Source: 13-1-40CM-64-14 sp036393975
GTDB taxonomy: Bacteria; Sysuimicrobiota; Sysuimicrobiia; Sysuimicrobiales; Kaftiobacteriaceae
Length of the DNA stretch: 14,414 nucleotides
Direction: 5' to 3'
Assembly: GCA_036393975.1 (NCBI GenBank)
Contig: DASWFZ010000014.1
Location: 1 to 14,414, forward strand
In this document: positions 1-7,638 of the stretch, piece by piece
Layout of the letters: every line of letters starts with the position of its first letter
Numbering within the stretch: position 1 is the first letter of the stretch
Notes under the pieces: generated by a model
The model's input: the letters and a program-made list of their open reading frames with translations, nothing else
What the model was told of the DNA's origin: nothing
Database searches by the model: none
Made by a program: the position numbers and the translations under genes

Positions 1-973
1 GATAGCAGGCCTCCACGAGCTCGGTCGCCTTGTAGCCATCGTCCGCGGTCACGGCGACCGGGCGCTCACCCAAGCAGGCGTCGATGAACTGGCGATCTTC
101 CGCGAGGTATCCCCACTTCTGTTCAAAGGGCATCTGGAAACAGTCGACGGCCTCGACTTGGTCGCGGGTCCCCGGGGAGAACCACGCGCGCTCGAGCTCC
201 TCGGTGACAACGGTTTTGTGCTCGCCGTAGATCTCGACCCGCTCATAGGGAAACAACCAGCTCGTGTGCGCCACGCTGGTCAGAGAGGCGACCACGCCGG
301 TTGCAAAGCGCAACATGATCACAAACCCGTCTGTCTCCGTGTAAACGCTTTGGCGTCCCCACGCCTGCAGTTCCTTGACCTCGCCGAACAGAAACCGGCT
401 CATGTCACACAGGTGCACCGGAGTCTCGTACAAGTAGCCCCCGGTCACCGACGGATCCCCCGTCCACGGCGGCTGTTTCAGCTCCCCGCGATTGTGCTTC
501 AGTTGGGCCAGCAGCGGGGTGATGCGACCCTCCTCAATCAACCGGCGCGCAAACCGGTACACGTTAGCGAACCGTCGGTTGAACCCGAGTTGGTAGAGTC
601 CGCGGGCGCCCCGCGCGGCCGCGCGGATTTGCGCGGCACCGAGCAGGGAGGTCGCCATGGGCTTTTCCGAGAACACGTGCACACCCGCTGCTAAGCCTGC
701 GAGCACCGGTTGGACGTGGAGGGTGTTAGGGGTGCACACATACAGCGCATCGATCCCCGCCCCTAGTAGAGAGTCTAGCGATGGCAGGGCTTGCGTGCTC
801 ACCTCGACCGCGAGCCGTTGCGCCGCTTGCGGGAAGGTGTCGGCGACACCGACGAGGACCACCCGTGAGTCAGCTTTCAGGTTCAGCGCGTGGATCCGGC
901 CGATGAACCCGCACCCCAGCAACCCAACCCGGATTGGCACGCTCTCCCCCGCTTTAGACGGTCTTGGCGTCAT
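1..973 (-). CDS. Gfo/Idh/MocA family NAD(P)-dependent oxidoreductase, IolG-like (3' end beyond window)
   Basis: This frame is open from an ATG at 973 to the left edge, so 324 codons are visible and the C-terminus is missing. The N-terminal Rossmann fold shows GCGFIG at residues 20-25. The family EKP motif is at 103-105, its Lys being the usual catalytic residue. The C-terminal domain has GGYLYETPVHLCD around 178-190, matching the family's conserved His-x-x-Asp. Members oxidise sugar or cyclitol hydroxyls with NAD(P). Beside an IolI-type isomerase, the best guess is an inositol 2-dehydrogenase (IolG-like) giving scyllo-inosose, but family motifs alone do not fix the substrate. The ATG overlaps the iolI stop as ATGA, implying translational coupling. 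A GTG at residue 12 is an alternative start. Family membership is secure; the exact reaction is inferred. Confidence 0.9.
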   Translation of the reverse strand, partial: MTPRPSKAGESVPIRVGLLGCGFIGRIHALNLKADSRVVLVGVADTFPQAAQRLAVEVSTQALPSLDSLLGAGIDALYVCTPNTLHVQPVLAGLAAGVHVFSEKPMATSLLGAAQIRAAARGARGLYQLGFNRRFANVYRFARRLIEEGRITPLLAQLKHNRGELKQPPWTGDPSVTGGYLYETPVHLCDMSRFLFGEVKELQAWGRQSVYTETDGFVIMLRFATGVVASLTSVAHTSWLFPYERVEIYGEHKTVVTEELERAWFSPGTRDQVEAVDCFQMPFEQKWGYLAEDRQFIDACLGERPVAVTADDGYKATELVEACY

Positions 974-1797
974 GGTGTAAAGAGCGCTTCCATCTTCTGT
1001 AAGGCAGTTTTGGCAAGTGTGGCGGGGTCCCACGTGTAGTATTCGGGGCGAAAGAGCTCGATCGAATAGACGCCGCGATACCCCAGACCCTCCAGCCGCT
1101 GCACGAATTCTTTCAAGGGGATTGCCCCCTCCCCGGGGAGCAAACGGTGCTCATCTGTGAGAGTGGGACGCGGGCGCTGTTCTGCGTCATCGAGGTGAAT
1201 CACGAAAATCTGCTCGGGTCTGAGGCCGTCCAGCATCGGCCACGTCGATCCGCCCGCGTAGAAGTGGAACGCATCGATCACTAACCCTACTGCAGGATCA
1301 CGGATCGTCTCGACGATCTTCCGTGCTTGGGCCAGCGTGTTGACGGAACACGTAGAAAACCCCAGGAACTCAAAGCCGATCCGGACGCCATAGGGTTTCG
1401 CCAGGGCGGCCATCGCGCGCAGCGCGTCTGCGGTCACTTCGGCCACACGATCTGGCTCCTGCGCGTCCGCCAAGGGGCTAGGGACGGCGATGACATACCG
1501 ACAATCCAGCGCGGATGCCCACTCGCATAGCCGCCGGCACCGCCGCAGCACACCCTGACGGTCGTCTGCGGTGGCGAGTGTGGAGCGCTCCAACGCGTTC
1601 AGGCTGGCGACCACCAGGCCGGCGTCGGACAATTCGGTCCGCAAGGCATACAGTGATCCCCCGCCCGTAAGGTACGCCTGCACCTTACTGTCCCGGAGCT
1701 CCACAGCTTGGTAGCCCGCCTCGCGCGCGGCCTGGATGTCAACGTGCACGTCGTGGGGACCTGTGGTGGCGCCGTTCAACCCAAACTGGCGCGTCAC
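970..1797 (-). CDS. iolI: IolI-type inosose isomerase (2-keto-myo-inositol isomerase), TIM barrel
   Basis: This 275-residue xylose-isomerase-like TIM barrel matches remembered Bacillus subtilis IolI (278 aa) along its length. Shared segments include the N-x-ATT start, LNAL at 66-69, YVIAVP at 101-106, PYGVRI followed by EFLG near 135-146, IDAFHF at 174-179, IHLDD at 200-204, LTDEHR with PGEGAI at 213-226, and ELFRPEYY at 247-254. The IolI metal ligands Glu142, Asp174, His200 and Glu246 correspond to Glu143, Asp175, His201 and Glu247. IolI interconverts 2-keto-myo-inositol (scyllo-inosose) and 1-keto-D-chiro-inositol in the cytoplasm. The start is GTG, overlapping the upstream permease stop as GTGA; the stop overlaps the next gene as ATGA. 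An IolO-like or other sugar epimerase role remains possible, but the resemblance to IolI is unusually close. Confidence 0.85.
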   Translation of the reverse strand: MTRQFGLNGATTGPHDVHVDIQAAREAGYQAVELRDSKVQAYLTGGGSLYALRTELSDAGLVVASLNALERSTLATADDRQGVLRRCRRLCEWASALDCRYVIAVPSPLADAQEPDRVAEVTADALRAMAALAKPYGVRIGFEFLGFSTCSVNTLAQARKIVETIRDPAVGLVIDAFHFYAGGSTWPMLDGLRPEQIFVIHLDDAEQRPRPTLTDEHRLLPGEGAIPLKEFVQRLEGLGYRGVYSIELFRPEYYTWDPATLAKTALQKMEALFTP

Positions 1798-2639
1798 GCT
1801 TTCTCCCGTACGGCCCCAAACGTCAGCGCCGCAATCACGTGCCGGCGGGCGACCAACAGCAGGACGATCGGCACGACCGCCGCGATCGTCCCGACGGCGG
1901 CCATCTCGTTCCAGATGATCTCGAACTGGGTCACCAGACTGGCGACCCCAATCGGGAGCGTCTGCGACCGCGGGGTCGCCGTGAGGATGAAGGCAAACAT
2001 GAACTCGCTCCAGGCCAACGCAAAGGAAATAACGGTCGTAGCCAGCAACGCCGGGGCGAGTTGGGGGAGGATAATTTTGAAGAAGGCGTAGAAGCGGCTC
2101 GCGCCGTCCACGAGCGCCGCCTCTTCAATCTCCATGGGGACCTCAAGCAAGGACCCGCGCAACATCCACGTCGCGAGCGGGAGGCTGAAGACAGTGTACA
2201 GCAGCACGACCGAGAGCAGATTATCATACAGTCCCAAGTGACGCACGATGTCGAAGAACGGGATGACCACGACGATCGGCGGCAGAAAGCGGAGGCTGAG
2301 GATCCAGTTCAGGAGACCGCGCCGAAACGCCGGGGAGACGGGCAGCCGGGTGATCGGGTAGGCGATGAGCATCGCCACCACCATCCCCGCCCCAACGGCA
2401 GCGAGGCACGCCACCACGCTGTTCCGCAGCAAGACCAAGTACCCGCGGCCCAGGAGCACGGACACAAACGGCCCTACGGTCGCGTGAACCGGCAGTAACG
2501 TCGGAGGAAACTGATAGAACTCCCGGAGCGGCTTCAGCGCCGTGACGACCATCCAGTAGAACGGAAACAGGTAGACAACACCCAACACGACGACTACGCC
2601 GACCGCCACCACCTGCCAGAAGGACGGACGACGTCTCAC
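1794..2639 (-). CDS. Carbohydrate ABC transporter permease, MalG/UgpE type (CUT1)
   Basis: This 281-residue inner-membrane protein has a first membrane segment at about residues 10-32 and several later hydrophobic spans. The cytoplasmic EAA loop reads EEAALVDGASRFYAFFKIILPQ, the CUT1 signature that docks on the ATPase; the following LAPALLATTVISFALAWSEF stretch is also typical of MalG/UgpE proteins. It should pair with the permease encoded just upstream to form the channel. The GTG start overlaps the upstream stop as GTGA, and its own TGA overlaps the iolI GTG in the same way. No ATPase for this importer is encoded in the visible operon. Substrate is unknown from sequence; the neighbours suggest a cyclitol, a sugar acid or a glycoside releasing one. 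Confidence 0.92.
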   Translation of the reverse strand: MRRRPSFWQVVAVGVVVVLGVVYLFPFYWMVVTALKPLREFYQFPPTLLPVHATVGPFVSVLLGRGYLVLLRNSVVACLAAVGAGMVVAMLIAYPITRLPVSPAFRRGLLNWILSLRFLPPIVVVIPFFDIVRHLGLYDNLLSVVLLYTVFSLPLATWMLRGSLLEVPMEIEEAALVDGASRFYAFFKIILPQLAPALLATTVISFALAWSEFMFAFILTATPRSQTLPIGVASLVTQFEIIWNEMAAVGTIAAVVPIVLLLVARRHVIAALTFGAVREKA

Positions 2640-3568
2640 GCGGTGACCTCGCGGCCCAGGTAACGGGTGAGCACGGTGAACGCCACTGACGTCACCAGCA
2701 GCACAAACAAAGACAACGCCGCCGAATAGCCGAGATTGAAGAACTTGAACGCATTGCGGTACAGGTACACGCTGAGGAACTCGGTCGTCGCCCCAGGGCC
2801 CCCGCCCGTCAGGACCAAGACGTGGTCAAAGACCCGAAAGGTGTCGGTGAACCGGAACACCACGACGAGCAACAGCAGCGTTTCCAGGTGGGGAAGCTCG
2901 ATGTGACGGAAGAGGCGCCAGCCATCCGCGCCGTCGACGACCGCGGCCTCAACCGTGTCCAGGGGTACGCCCTGCAGTCCCGCAAAACACACCAAGAACA
3001 CAAACGGCATCCACTGCCAGATATCCACGCTGACGACGGCGAACATGGCCGTCCACGGGCGGGCCAGCCATAGGATCTCCTGGTGGATGACGCCAAGACG
3101 CATGAGGAGTACGTTGAGCACGCCATAGGTCGGTGTGTAGATGAGACGGGCAATGACCCCTGCCGCCACCGGCGGGGTCACCATCGGAAGAAGGAAGAGG
3201 ATGTAGATCACCGTCCGGGCCCAGCCGCTGCGGATCGTCCGATGGATGAGGAGGGCAAGGCCTAATCCGAGCAGGACCTCGACCACCAGCGCGGAGGCGA
3301 CGAAGATCGCTGTCGCGTGCAACGATGCCAGAAACTGCGGATCGGCGAGCGCCTGTGCAAAATTGTACAGCCCGACGAACTCGCCAGTGCGATAGTGGTG
3401 GACGCTGAGCCAGATATTGTAGAGCAGAGGGTAGATGACCAGCGATGCGATCAGGAGAACCGGAGGCGCTACCAGAAGGTAGGGCGCCCAGTACCGGCTC
3501 GACCGAGACGACAAAGGCCCGGGGGCGACGAGCCCCCGGGCCCCAGCCTTAACGATAGTACCCTGCAT
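2636..3568 (-). CDS. Carbohydrate ABC transporter permease, MalF/UgpA type (CUT1)
   Basis: This protein of up to 310 residues has about six hydrophobic membrane spans and the EAA loop EAAVVDGADGWRLFRHIELPHL, which marks a CUT1 permease of the MalF/UgpA side. It partners with the permease encoded downstream, whose GTG overlaps this TGA. The start is uncertain. The ATG at 3568 lies inside the last codons of the upstream binding-protein gene, lacks a good ribosome binding site, and would translate through a GC-rich perfect hairpin (3516-3542). The hydrophobic core begins only after RYWAPYLLVAPP. A TTG at 3514, just past the hairpin, is an alternative start giving 292 residues. Family assignment is firm; the N-terminus is not. 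Confidence 0.9.
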   Translation of the reverse strand: MQGTIVKAGARGLVAPGPLSSRSSRYWAPYLLVAPPVLLIASLVIYPLLYNIWLSVHHYRTGEFVGLYNFAQALADPQFLASLHATAIFVASALVVEVLLGLGLALLIHRTIRSGWARTVIYILFLLPMVTPPVAAGVIARLIYTPTYGVLNVLLMRLGVIHQEILWLARPWTAMFAVVSVDIWQWMPFVFLVCFAGLQGVPLDTVEAAVVDGADGWRLFRHIELPHLETLLLLVVVFRFTDTFRVFDHVLVLTGGGPGATTEFLSVYLYRNAFKFFNLGYSAALSLFVLLVTSVAFTVLTRYLGREVTA

Positions 3569-4853
3569 CCTTCATGCGCGCTTCGATCTCTGCTGCGGAT
3601 TTGGCGATCGCCTGTTGTGGGGTCTCCACACCGGCGAGGGCCGCATTCACGTGCGTGCCCAAGATGGCTTCAACCGCGAACCACTCCGACGTGCGCGGCC
3701 GCCACTCCGCAGGGGCGGCCAGCGAGTCTGCCATCGCCTTGAAGAACGTGAACTGCTTGTTCATCGCGGCGTCGGTGAGGACTGACTTGCGGAACGGAAT
3801 GCCCCCACCCAGCGCGTAGGGCTTCTGCATCCTCGCGCTGGTCGCCCACACGATGAATTCGTAGGCCCACCGCTGGTTGGTGCTGCCCTTGGGAATCGCC
3901 AGCAGCCAGTTCCCGATCAGCGGGGCGTGCTTGCCCCCCGGGCCGGCTGGGGCGAGCGTGTAGCCGAGCTTGCCGACGACCTGCGAGACTGCGGGGTTCT
4001 CCACAATGTCGTTAATCTCGGCGGGCCAGATGAAGCCCTGCGCCGCTCGGCCGGTCGCAACCTCGCGCGCGCGCTCGGCGGCATCGTAGTTCGCAACCCC
4101 CGGAGGCGCGTACTGCGTGAGGGTCTTGGCAAAGAACGTGAGCGCGTCGACCGCAGCCTTCGAGTTCAGCACGACGCGCCACTTATCATCGAAGATCTTG
4201 GCGCCAAAGGACAACAGGACCGGGGTGAACTCGGAGATGACCGGGTTGCCCTTGGCCCCGCGGATGACAAACCCGTACAGAGGCTTGTTGGGATCATTGA
4301 CCTTCTTCGCATTGGCCACGACGTCGTTCCACGTCTTGGGTGCGGAGACGAGATCCTTGCGATACAGGAAGAACTCAACGTTGCCGACCAGCGTGATCGC
4401 GTACAAGTGACGCGCTTTGCTGGCCTCCCCGGGCGGAATGGGACCCCGGGGCGGGGGCCACGATCCGAGATCGTAGACCACCGGGAAGATGTCGGGGTCG
4501 CGCTTGTACCCGAAGGTGGAGTCGAGCGGCACCAACCACCCCTCGGATCCAAACTTGGGCATCCACGGGTCGTCGGCAATCAAGAGGTCAAACGTCGCCG
4601 CGTTGGCCTGGAAAGCCGTCACGAGTTTTTCATACAAGGTCGGATACGGGTACTCGACGAGGTCGATCTTGACCCCTCGCTCGCGCTCCCAAATGGGGAG
4701 GATTGCCTTCAACCCCTTTGTCTCTCCGCCGGCTACGACCGCCATCGTCAGTTTCGCCGGCTTCGGCGGCAGCGCCGGGGCGGCGAACGCGGTGGAGGTA
4801 AGAACCAGGATCCCTAGTCCCAGGACAATTAGCTTAGTCCGACTTGGCTTCAT
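3549..4853 (-). CDS. Extracellular sugar-binding protein, family 1 (CUT1 importer)
   Basis: This 434-residue secreted binding protein delivers substrate to the two CUT1 permeases encoded after it. It starts with a signal peptide: a basic MKPSRTK, a hydrophobic stretch, and a probable cleavage after AFA near residue 24. No lipobox cysteine is visible, which fits a periplasmic rather than lipid-anchored protein. The mature part has family 1 features, including LTMAVVAGGETKGL at its start, a DLLIADDPWMPKFG segment and late IPKGSTNQRWAYEFIVWA. The ATG at 4853 follows GGAGG with a 7-base spacer, a strong ribosome binding site. It begins 12 bases after the RbsB-like gene ends. A perfect hairpin just after its stop probably sets its expression above that of the permeases. 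Substrate is not readable from sequence. Confidence 0.92.
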   Translation of the reverse strand: MKPSRTKLIVLGLGILVLTSTAFAAPALPPKPAKLTMAVVAGGETKGLKAILPIWERERGVKIDLVEYPYPTLYEKLVTAFQANAATFDLLIADDPWMPKFGSEGWLVPLDSTFGYKRDPDIFPVVYDLGSWPPPRGPIPPGEASKARHLYAITLVGNVEFFLYRKDLVSAPKTWNDVVANAKKVNDPNKPLYGFVIRGAKGNPVISEFTPVLLSFGAKIFDDKWRVVLNSKAAVDALTFFAKTLTQYAPPGVANYDAAERAREVATGRAAQGFIWPAEINDIVENPAVSQVVGKLGYTLAPAGPGGKHAPLIGNWLLAIPKGSTNQRWAYEFIVWATSARMQKPYALGGGIPFRKSVLTDAAMNKQFTFFKAMADSLAAPAEWRPRTSEWFAVEAILGTHVNAALAGVETPQQAIAKSAAEIEARMKDAGYYR

Positions 4854-4865
4854 GCTTTCGCCTCC

Positions 4866-5801
4866 TTATTTAGCAAACTGTGCTGCGTTCTTCTTCGTGA
4901 CGAGAATCGTCCCCGTGTCAATGCGTTTGGCCACGGGTTTGTTTTGCAGCGCCTTCAGCGCATTTTGCACGCCGAACTTGCCCATGTTGTAAGGACTCTG
5001 CGCCACACTCGCGGACAGGTTGCCCGCAAGAATGGACTGTGCTGCCTCAGGAATCGCGTCGAACCCAACGATGAGGATCTTGCCGGCCTTGCCCCGGGCC
5101 TTCACGGCTTCGGCTGCGCCCAGAGCCATCAGGTCATTCGCTGCGAACACGCCCTTCACCGTGGGTGCCGAAGTGAGGATGTCCTCCATCACCTGCTGCC
5201 CCAACGCCCGGTCACTGTTGGCGGGGAGTTCCTTCACCACCTTGAGCCCGCATTTCTTGACTGTCTCGCGCGCGCCCTCGATGCGGGCGCGGATGCTTTG
5301 CGTGGTCATGACCCCTGTGATCAGGGCGACGTCGCCTTTGCCCTTCAGCGAATCGCAGAGAAACTTGCCACCCAGGGCCCCGCCGACGCGGTTATCGGTG
5401 CCTATGAACGTGAGTTTGTATGGCCAGTTGCCGTCGGTGTCGACGAAAAGCACCGGGATCTTGAGGGCGCGGGCTTTGTCGAATGTCGTGTTGAGCGCAC
5501 TGACGTCCGTCGGCGCGACCACGATCGCGCTCACCCGCTTGGCGATCTGATCTTCGATCTGACTGATCTGGGCCTGCACATCGGTCTCGGCCGGCGGGGC
5601 CAGGACTACCAGGTTCACGCCGACGCTTTTGGCGGTCTCGCGTGCCCCGAGCTCTACCGCCGCCCAGAACGGGTTGCCCGACCCCGGACCCTTCATGCTC
5701 AGTAGGATGGTATAGTTGGCCGCTCCGGCGCCGACGGATGGACCGGTGAGCGCCAGGGTGATGAGCACCAACGCGAGCATTATTGCAGCCTGTCGTCTCA
5801 T
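4866..5801 (-). CDS. Sugar/cyclitol ABC transporter substrate-binding protein, RbsB-like (CUT2)
   Basis: The start at 5801 follows GAGGAGG by 8 bases and puts a signal peptide at residues 1 to about 27 (MRRQ then a long hydrophobic run ending GAGA), giving 311 residues; a longer frame upstream lacks these features. The mature protein is a type I periplasmic binding protein. GNPFWAAVELGARETA near the start, a central VALITG segment, and ANDLMALGAAEAVKARG in the second lobe are hallmarks of the RbsB/IbpA group, which binds pentoses, hexoses or inositol. It follows its permease and ATPase genes after a 66-base gap that could hold regulatory sequence. In this inositol-type operon myo-inositol is a reasonable ligand, but this is context, not binding-site evidence. 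Confidence 0.93.
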   Translation of the reverse strand: MRRQAAIMLALVLITLALTGPSVGAGAANYTILLSMKGPGSGNPFWAAVELGARETAKSVGVNLVVLAPPAETDVQAQISQIEDQIAKRVSAIVVAPTDVSALNTTFDKARALKIPVLFVDTDGNWPYKLTFIGTDNRVGGALGGKFLCDSLKGKGDVALITGVMTTQSIRARIEGARETVKKCGLKVVKELPANSDRALGQQVMEDILTSAPTVKGVFAANDLMALGAAEAVKARGKAGKILIVGFDAIPEAAQSILAGNLSASVAQSPYNMGKFGVQNALKALQNKPVAKRIDTGTILVTKKNAAQFAK

Positions 5802-5867
5802 CGTTATGGCCTCCTCTCGAGAATGCACTGCCTTGCCGTGGTCCTTACACCTGCTGGCTCTCACCTC

Positions 5868-6899
5868 CTACGTTTCCACCCGCATCGCCCGGCGGCGTAA
5901 CACGTCCACGTAGACGGCGAGCAGGATAATGAGCCCGATGCAGACCTGTTGCCAAAACACCGAGACATTCATGAGGTTCAATCCGTTGCGCAGCAGCCCC
6001 ATGATAATCGCCCCGACGAACACGCCTCCCGCCGTCCCCCGCCCTCCGAAGAAGCTCGCGCCCCCGATGATGCAGGCGGCGATGGCGTCGAGTTCGGCGC
6101 CAGTACCCGCGGTCGGGTACCCCGAGTTCACCCGCCCGGCCAGCAGCATCCCGGCCACGCCGGCCAAGGCGCCGGAGATCACATAGACGAGCACCAGATT
6201 CCGGCTGATGTTGACGCCCGCGTACTGCGCCGCCTTGGGACTCCCCCCAATCGCGTAGATGTGCCGCCCGGTCTTCGTGCGCGTCAGAAACACCGACGCC
6301 GCCACATAGAGCCCGATCACGATCAGAAATGCGATCGGGAAGTCGACCGTCACTGCGGTGCCGCCGAACACCGTAATGTCCTCGGACCCCCAGAGCCGCA
6401 CGGCGCGGGGCAAACCTGAAATCGGCACACCCCCGGACAAAAGGTACGTTGCCCCCCGCGCGATGTTCAAAGTGGCTAACGTCGCAATGAACGGATGCGG
6501 CAGATGCATCCGTGTCAGCGCCAGGCCGTTGACCAGCCCCACCCCCACACCCGCCGCCAGCGCGGCCGCGAGGGCCAGGACAGGCACCCAGCCCATCTGC
6601 ACCGTCAAGGCCAGCACAATCATCGCCAGCCCCATCACCGAGCCCACCGAGAGGTCGATGCCGGCCGTCAGAATGACGACAAATTCGCCCAGCGCTAGTA
6701 TGGCATTGCTGCTGATCTGCCGCGCGACATTTGTCAGGTTCTCGCGTGTCATAAAGTAGGCGGGCTGGAGGATAGTCAGGACCGTCATCATCAGGAGCAC
6801 GACGAAGACCGGCCCGAATCGTCCCAGCACAGCCTGCGAGGGGGCGATCCGCTGGACGAGGGTTCCCCGGGCGGCGGCGACCTGCGGGAACTGCATCAC
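5868..6899 (-). CDS. Sugar/cyclitol ABC transporter permease, RbsC-like (CUT2)
   Basis: This 343-residue integral membrane protein is strongly hydrophobic with multiple spans. RbsC-family landmarks are ILALGEFVVILTAGIDLSVG near residues 65-85, GLVNGL around 120, HPFIATLATLNIARG near 135-150, and YAIGGSPKAAQYAGVN in the cytoplasmic loop that contacts the ATPase. The late segment ELDAIAACIIGGASFFGG is also diagnostic. It forms the channel for the CUT2 importer with the adjacent half-size ATPase and RbsB-like protein. The GTG start at 6899 overlaps the ATPase stop as GTGA; the next codon is ATG and could be the actual start. The family is certain and the substrate is inferred only from neighbours. 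Confidence 0.94.
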   Translation of the reverse strand: MMQFPQVAAARGTLVQRIAPSQAVLGRFGPVFVVLLMMTVLTILQPAYFMTRENLTNVARQISSNAILALGEFVVILTAGIDLSVGSVMGLAMIVLALTVQMGWVPVLALAAALAAGVGVGLVNGLALTRMHLPHPFIATLATLNIARGATYLLSGGVPISGLPRAVRLWGSEDITVFGGTAVTVDFPIAFLIVIGLYVAASVFLTRTKTGRHIYAIGGSPKAAQYAGVNISRNLVLVYVISGALAGVAGMLLAGRVNSGYPTAGTGAELDAIAACIIGGASFFGGRGTAGGVFVGAIIMGLLRNGLNLMNVSVFWQQVCIGLIILLAVYVDVLRRRAMRVET

Positions 6900-7636
6900 G
6901 ATACCTTTCCGACGATCAACCCCACAATCTGCTCCATGGTGGTGCCCACCCTAGGCAGATCCCCGACCTTGGTACCTCGGTTGAGGACCACGACGCGATC
7001 CGCGACATCTAACACGTCTTGCAGGCGATGGGTGATCAAGATCACGGACACCCCTTGCCCTTTCAGGCGTTTGATCAGTGCCAGGACCTTGGCCGCCTCC
7101 GAAACCGCCAGACTCGCTGCCGGTTCGTCCATGATCACCAGGCGGGACTGGAAGGCGGTCGCCCGAGCGATGGCCACGGATTGGCGCTGGCCTCCGGAGA
7201 GCCGTTCGACCGGCATGGCCACGGACGGCAGCGAAATCTGCAGCCCCTCCAGATGCTGACGGCCCAGGCGGTCCATCCCGCGTTCATTAAGCAGCCGTAG
7301 CCCCCCGCTGCGCTGGGTGACCTCTCGGCCCAAGAAGATGTTGGCGATCGCGCTGAGATTCTCGGCTAGCCCGAGGTCCTGATAGACCATCTCAATCCCG
7401 CTGTGGCGCGAGTCCAGGGGCGAGTGAAAGTGGACGCGCCGCCCGCCAAACCACAGCTCGCCCGCGTCGGGCTGGAGGACGCCGGTGAGGATCTTCATCA
7501 ACGTGGACTTCCCTGCGCCGTTGTCCCCGACGAGCCCTACGACCTCGTCGGAGTGCACGGTGAAATCGACTCCGTTCAGCGCCGCGACGTGGCCGAAAGT
7601 CTTGGCGATCTGCCGCATCTCCACCAACGCAGGCAT
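6896..7636 (-). CDS. Sugar ABC transporter ATPase, half-size RbsA/FrcA type
   Basis: This 246-residue protein is a single nucleotide-binding domain powering the CUT2 importer. The Walker A motif GDNGAGKST is at 37-45, the Q-loop Gln at 86, the signature LSGGQ at 146-150, Walker B LVIMDE at 166-171, and the switch His at 203. Classical RbsA has two such domains in about 500 residues; this length matches FrcA-like single-domain members that work as dimers. After Walker B the sequence reads PAASL, where most relatives have PTAAL. The ATG at 7636 follows GGAG inside the end of the dehydrogenase gene, only 2 bases after that gene's stop. The stop overlaps the permease start. It could in principle serve other importers, but its position ties it to the RbsC-like permease. 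Confidence 0.94.
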   Translation of the reverse strand: MPALVEMRQIAKTFGHVAALNGVDFTVHSDEVVGLVGDNGAGKSTLMKILTGVLQPDAGELWFGGRRVHFHSPLDSRHSGIEMVYQDLGLAENLSAIANIFLGREVTQRSGGLRLLNERGMDRLGRQHLEGLQISLPSVAMPVERLSGGQRQSVAIARATAFQSRLVIMDEPAASLAVSEAAKVLALIKRLKGQGVSVILITHRLQDVLDVADRVVVLNRGTKVGDLPRVGTTMEQIVGLIVGKVS

Positions 7637-7638
7637 CG

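Noticed and set aside
158..694. Plus-strand frame of 178 codons
   Set aside because: It is antisense to the Gfo/Idh/MocA dehydrogenase, which has clear motifs on the minus strand.
3927..4817. Long plus-strand frame of 296 codons
   Set aside because: It lies antisense to the well-supported sugar-binding protein gene, and its translation has no family features. It is a shadow frame caused by high GC.
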